Below are positions 60,401-64,000 of a stretch of DNA of 64,000 nt, piece by piece; within the stretch, counting starts at the first letter, position 1, and the number at the start of each line of letters is the position of its first letter. A program made the position numbers and the translations under genes. The notes beneath the pieces were generated by a model that saw only the letters and a program-made list of their open reading frames with translations, made no database searches and was not told the DNA's origin. Location of the stretch: the NCBI GenBank assembly GCA_021014325.1, contig CM037467.1, positions 14,843,273 to 14,907,272 on the forward strand. Direction: 5' to 3'. The stretch comes from Plazaster borealis (Eukaryota > Echinodermata > Asteroidea > Forcipulatida > Labidiasteridae).

Positions 60401-63400
60401 AGTATTACCTGTATAAGACTGGCCAACATGATGACAACACCAATAGCTGCAAACAGGAGGCAGTAAAGGGTTGTTCGCGCATTAATCTCATCCACATCTG
60501 TCAGGGCAAATGTCTGAGAAAAAAACAAAACACCATAAATTGAACAATTTAAAATGTGAACAAGAAACTAAGCTGTACAAGGACTTAATTGTTACTTCTG
60601 TCAAACTAACACAGCCATCAACATATGCATATTGCAATCTGGGAGATTTGGACAACAATCAGGGAGATATTTAGAACTACATTCAACATACACTGTGTAA
60701 GCCTTGTGTGTATAAAAAACGAGAAAACAAGTCAACTGAAAACTCTATTTCTTTATGAAATAAAATCATTTTAAATTCTAATAATAAACAAAATTCTTGA
60801 AACAACAAACCCAATATCAATGTTTTATTTCAAACAAGAACTACAACTATTTCAAAACAAGAAGCAATGTCAGAAGAACAAACATTAGTCCATGTATGTG
60901 GATATATAATTCAGAAATGATGTTTTTTGTTTTCTTTTGCGTTACCTGTTTGTCTTGTCTCCACTTATCTGACAGCCTCATACTCTCTTTATTTTGGTCT
61001 ACATAGATTAACTCTTTCCCCTCCATCTTCTGTGTTCATTATTTCCCTTATCTATGTAATACTTTGTACATTTTTTTCCCCGAAAAGAGTAGTATAAAAA
61101 TACATTTTGACTTGAATTGAATGGTCAAACTTGTAAATGAAGACAATCTTCTTACCCCTAAGACACGGCTGAAGATGATTGCAAAGGCTGGTTGCATAGC
61201 TCCATTAATTCCTGCAGCAACGCTTCCCATAATGATATAGAACCACTCGGGGGAATTCATTTTCATAATTCGACTGAAGCTGAAATGTTTCAAAAGCTCT
61301 TCCTCCTCTTTCTGTAAATACAAACATATTTACCAAAATCTAAATTCTGTTTCAGTTGAGTTCACATCTGCCATCTGAAACAATGTGAATACAATTCATG
61401 TAATTTCATCTTCATCATTTAGATGAATGATTTTGGCTGTTTTTGTAGACAATTGTATCTTACCCTCTCATCTTTCTTTGAGGCAACTACTTCATTAAAG
61501 ATGTTGTTTTTAGGACATATTATCTTTTTCATCTTTCTTAGAAGAAACTGAATGATTAGAGATGTTGTTTTTTAGATATCATATCTTTTCATCTTTCTTT
61601 GAAGAAACTGAATGATTAGAGATGTTGTTTTTTAGGTATCTTATCTTTTCATCTTTCCTTGAAGAAACTGAATGATTAGAGATGTTTTTGAGACATTTTA
61701 CGTTTTAATCTTTCTTTGAAGAAACTGAATGATTAGAGATGTTGTTTTGGGGACATTTTACCGCTTTATCTTTCTTTGAAGAAACTGAATGATTAGAGAT
61801 GTTGGACATCATCCTCTTCAATCCTCTGACTGACCCACGCTTTGAGTCTGATCTCTGAAGATCAGCTGGGCTATCAATCAATGGTGTCACTTCTGTAACA
61901 AATAAATATATCACCAAAATTGATCAGTAACTAAAACAGTAACTAAAACATTGTGTAATAAAAGTCAATCCAAGGGGCAATACAATACAGGAATGGATAT
62001 GTGATATGTTGATATGATGGAATATAACATTTTTGAATAATGTATTTTTTAACAAGCTCAGTCCAAATCAAATACAATTTCCATATATATAAGTTGGACA
62101 TAATTTGTACAATTTTTGTTCAAAAGAAGATTACATGCATTTTGAAATAAATTAATAATCCATAAAACAACATATCAGCAGTAATCATATTTCGGGGTAT
62201 ATGACGTGAAATTTTGATTATGATTGTGATGACATAAACAATGATTACATAAATTCTAATGTACGCATAGAAAGTTTTATAATTATACACAGACGTGCCA
62301 TGCTGTATTCAAAGACGACAAAGGGACATTAAGGGAAACTCTACATTTTACTACCCTGTTGGTAAGTGATGATGTTTTGGAGCCAGAAGTGCTATGTAAA
62401 TGAATGGTGCACATCTGGCTCCGATATTCATCATGCTTACCAACAGCAAGCACTTAAAAATTCAATCCCCTGACAGTATTGCAAGTCTGTGTACATTGTA
62501 CATTAGTACTTCTGACAAGTATAAATCACAAAAATGCTACAAGCGTGTAAATAACTATAAATACACAGATGTAATGAATAAATATGATACATTATCATAA
62601 CACCCGTGTAGATTCTTGTCATTTGATTGAAAGATTGTTTGAATAGCATTCATTAATCAAACCATCATGCCTACATCATAAACATATTGCACTTTTTACT
62701 ATTCACACCGTGCGTTTTTGGTCTCATCCTTTTTCTATTTTTACTGTTGCACCTTAGACCCGACTGTTATTCACAGCAGTACCACAAGCCCCCGAAGTTG
62801 GATGCAAGAGTACACTCTTGCTCAGTTTCTTTTTCTTATCCTCCAATTAAATGACAAAGATCTATTGGATATTTTGCATTCTTGCAAATTGGAGAGCAGA
62901 CTATTTTCATTTGTTGAAAGATGGAATATGTGCCATTCTGTATTACAGCTCATGAAAATATTCTCACCATTGCACTTATAAAGATAATGGCAAGATGTAG
63001 AAGCAGCAGAGATATGTAAACAAAAAGGCTATTATTTATAAACAATGTTGGGAGATTAACTTGGCCAGGATAGTTAATCAAGCCCTTTTGACATTACACA
63101 CTACACTATTATCCAATGCCTCAACTGGTGATGCAATATTACTATCCATTTCTGCACAGACATTATTTTGGGCTACTTTTAGTAAACCATCAAGTTTCTA
63201 GTTTGTAAATCAGTTTCACTTTCAGTATCCTTGATTATGACCGCTTCCAATATAATTACCGTCTTTTAATTACAGAACAAAATAATACTTTGAAGGAAGA
63301 AAATAATATTGCGAAGGAAGAAAATAATATTTTAAGGGAATGAAGTATATTTCAAGGGCATGAAACAGCTTTTCAAGGGATCATTAAAATATTTTGAGGT

Positions 63401-63987
63401 AATGAACATGCAAATATTTTGAAGGAACAAAATAATATGTTGAGGGAATGAAAGAATAATTTGATTTCATCTTGTACCTTACGAGCTCCATGTTTAATAG
63501 ATGTAATAATTTAAGGAATACCTGTTTTAAGTGTGGATATGTCCCAAACTTAAATACATCATTTGCAAATGTTGTAATTTCATGAATGAGATGCTGAAAG
63601 GTTGAAGAAATGTAATGTAGAATGTCGATAGATATGATAATAAGCAATGAGAACATTCAAACCTTCCTGGCAAAACAAATTATAGTCATCATTTTGAAAG
63701 CAAATAAAAGATTTTTGCATTAATAAAAGCCAATGCTTTTTATTTTTTCGATTTATGAAAGGTGTCAGTTTTTTAAATTTATATTGTTGAAAAGTTTTAT
63801 TTTTACTTTCCTTACTCAGCAGACATTATTTCTCATAGCAAAGAGAAGTCTTTTTTATTTTGCCACAAATGTTTCAAATTTTATTCCCCACGAAATGAAA
63901 CCAATGACTGCGATACAGCAATGAAGCTATGACTATGCTGTGAAACTCACCAATTTGTTGCACTTTCTCTGTAAAAAGTTGTTCCAT
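54491..63987 (-). CDS. ABCB1-like: second ABCB transporter (P-glycoprotein type), C-terminal half in window
   Basis: Paralogue of the 12.9-28.1 kb gene. Exons: 63987(or beyond)-63951, 61892-61762, 61311-61156, 60513-60409, 59849-59772, 59618-59535, 58585-58382, 57992-57892, 57570-57430, 56922-56766, 56646-56449, 55692-55486, 55040-54894, 54691-54491; all in phase. They encode linker, TMD2 and NBD2: Walker [10 protein letters not shown] at 440-448, LSGGQ 546-550, ILLLDE 566-571, H602, counting from the ATG at 63987. Exon lengths match the other gene exactly from TMD2 to the stop, except 105 for 102. Taken from that ATG, the product is a 648-residue half transporter; more likely the N-terminal half continues beyond the window edge, since the 63.95 kb exon corresponds to the end of the NBD1-linker exon. 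The donor of the linker exon (61761) is non-consensus (GTAAAA) and sits in a minisatellite. Confidence 0.9.
55092..55215. repeat. two-copy 63-bp tandem duplication in an ABCB intron
   Basis: ATTCTGAAAGGCAAGAAACA then CAGAAACTGAAGTAGTATTG occurs at 55101 and again at 55164 with one or two changes. It lies about 50 bp from the acceptor of the exon ending at 55040. Confidence 0.85.
55900..56345. repeat. three spaced copies of a ~90-bp motif in an ABCB intron
   Basis: AGGCAAAAACTTAAACAAAA then AGTCTCAATGCCGATGGCC begins at 55904, with diverged copies at 56116 and 56300 (periods ~212 and ~184). The third copy is short. Non-coding. Confidence 0.75.
58070..58395. repeat. ~106-bp tandem repeat across an ABCB splice donor
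   Basis: The exon end with donor (CTTACCTTTCCAG on the plus strand at about 58377-58389, followed by CCTCAAGGGCTTCTTTGTCT) is repeated in the intron. CTTCAAG starts occur at 58075 and 58179, and CCTCAAG at 58287, each with GATGATTTACCCAAGACAG-type intron sequence between. One intronic copy keeps an intact donor (GTAAG on the minus strand near 58166); another has lost it (GT to AT near 58272). Confidence 0.85.
59934..60358. mobile_element. MITE, ~425 bp, related to the 40.7 kb family
   Basis: Ends AAAGGTAGGGTCATAGATTG and CAATCTATGACCCTACCTT are inverse. Near the left end it shares CATAAAAACTTACTTGGT and GCTGTTGATAGTATAAA with the 15.2 and 40.7 kb elements; the rest differs, so it is a separate subfamily. 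It lies in an ABCB intron. Confidence 0.8.
61463..61812. repeat. 58-60 bp minisatellite across the linker-exon splice donor
   Basis: Six units each contain ATCTTTCTTTGAAGAAACTG then AATGATTAGAGATGTTGTTT (plus strand). On the minus strand each encodes, in the first copy, [12 protein letters not shown] followed by a donor-like sequence. Donors by copy: GTAAAA (61761, the one that keeps the frame open), CGTAAAA, GATAAG, GATATG, GATAAT, and consensus GTAAGA at 61462. In-frame stops separate the first copy from the rest. Confidence 0.88.
61893..63950 (-). other. large ABCB intron
   Basis: No nested gene was seen. At about 63270-63460 there is a degenerate ~26-bp tandem array of the AAGGAAGAAAATAATATTTT type. 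Confidence 0.5.
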
Positions 63988-64000
63988 AATTGATAAGCAG

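Overview
The window is AT-rich metazoan nuclear DNA. It has intron-rich genes with canonical GT-AG introns, many tRNA-derived SINEs with (ATT)n tails, and abundant short inverted-repeat (MITE-like) elements. Protein content and repeat style suggest a marine invertebrate deuterostome, most likely an echinoderm and possibly a sea star. That assignment is inference from memory of such genomes and was not checked by a search. Exons were assembled by hand from splice signals, reading phase and family conservation.

Layout: 1-12.7 kb holds no gene I can support. It contains an ~80-bp satellite array (2.44-3.43 kb), SINEs, a probable piggyBac-like non-autonomous element and a MITE. From 28.1 down to 12.9 kb on the minus strand lies a complete full-size ABCB (P-glycoprotein/MDR type) transporter gene of 27 coding exons, 1365 codons before the stop, with all phases consistent. 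Inside one of its introns, on the plus strand (17.9-18.7 kb), is a two-exon gene for a secreted cystine-knot growth factor of neurotrophin/Spaetzle type with a furin site. 28.1-34.7 kb is intergenic with foldback elements. 34.7-36.7 kb (+) holds a five-exon gene of unknown function whose last exon contains an 8-residue coding minisatellite. 36.7-39.7 kb is intergenic with a large palindrome carrying a nested SINE.

From 51.0 down to 39.7 kb (minus) lie a sugar-1-phosphate nucleotidyltransferase (8 exons, 46.1-51.0 kb) and a galactose-dehydrogenase-like aldo-keto reductase (7 coding exons, 39.7-45.5 kb). The last nucleotidyltransferase exon joins the first reductase exon in phase, with no stop and only 568 bp between them. 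The two may therefore form one 639-residue bifunctional protein. From 64.0 down to 54.5 kb (minus) is a second ABCB gene, a paralogue of the first with nearly identical exon lengths. Only its C-terminal half lies in the window.

Functionally, the window combines two efflux-pump paralogues, an enzyme or enzyme pair with two sugar-active domains, and a signalling ligand buried antisense in a transporter intron. The most unusual structural theme is that several minisatellites lie exactly across exon-intron junctions (20.3, 26.1, 44.6-45.4, 58.1-58.4 and 61.5-61.8 kb), so they multiply splice sites and pieces of exon.
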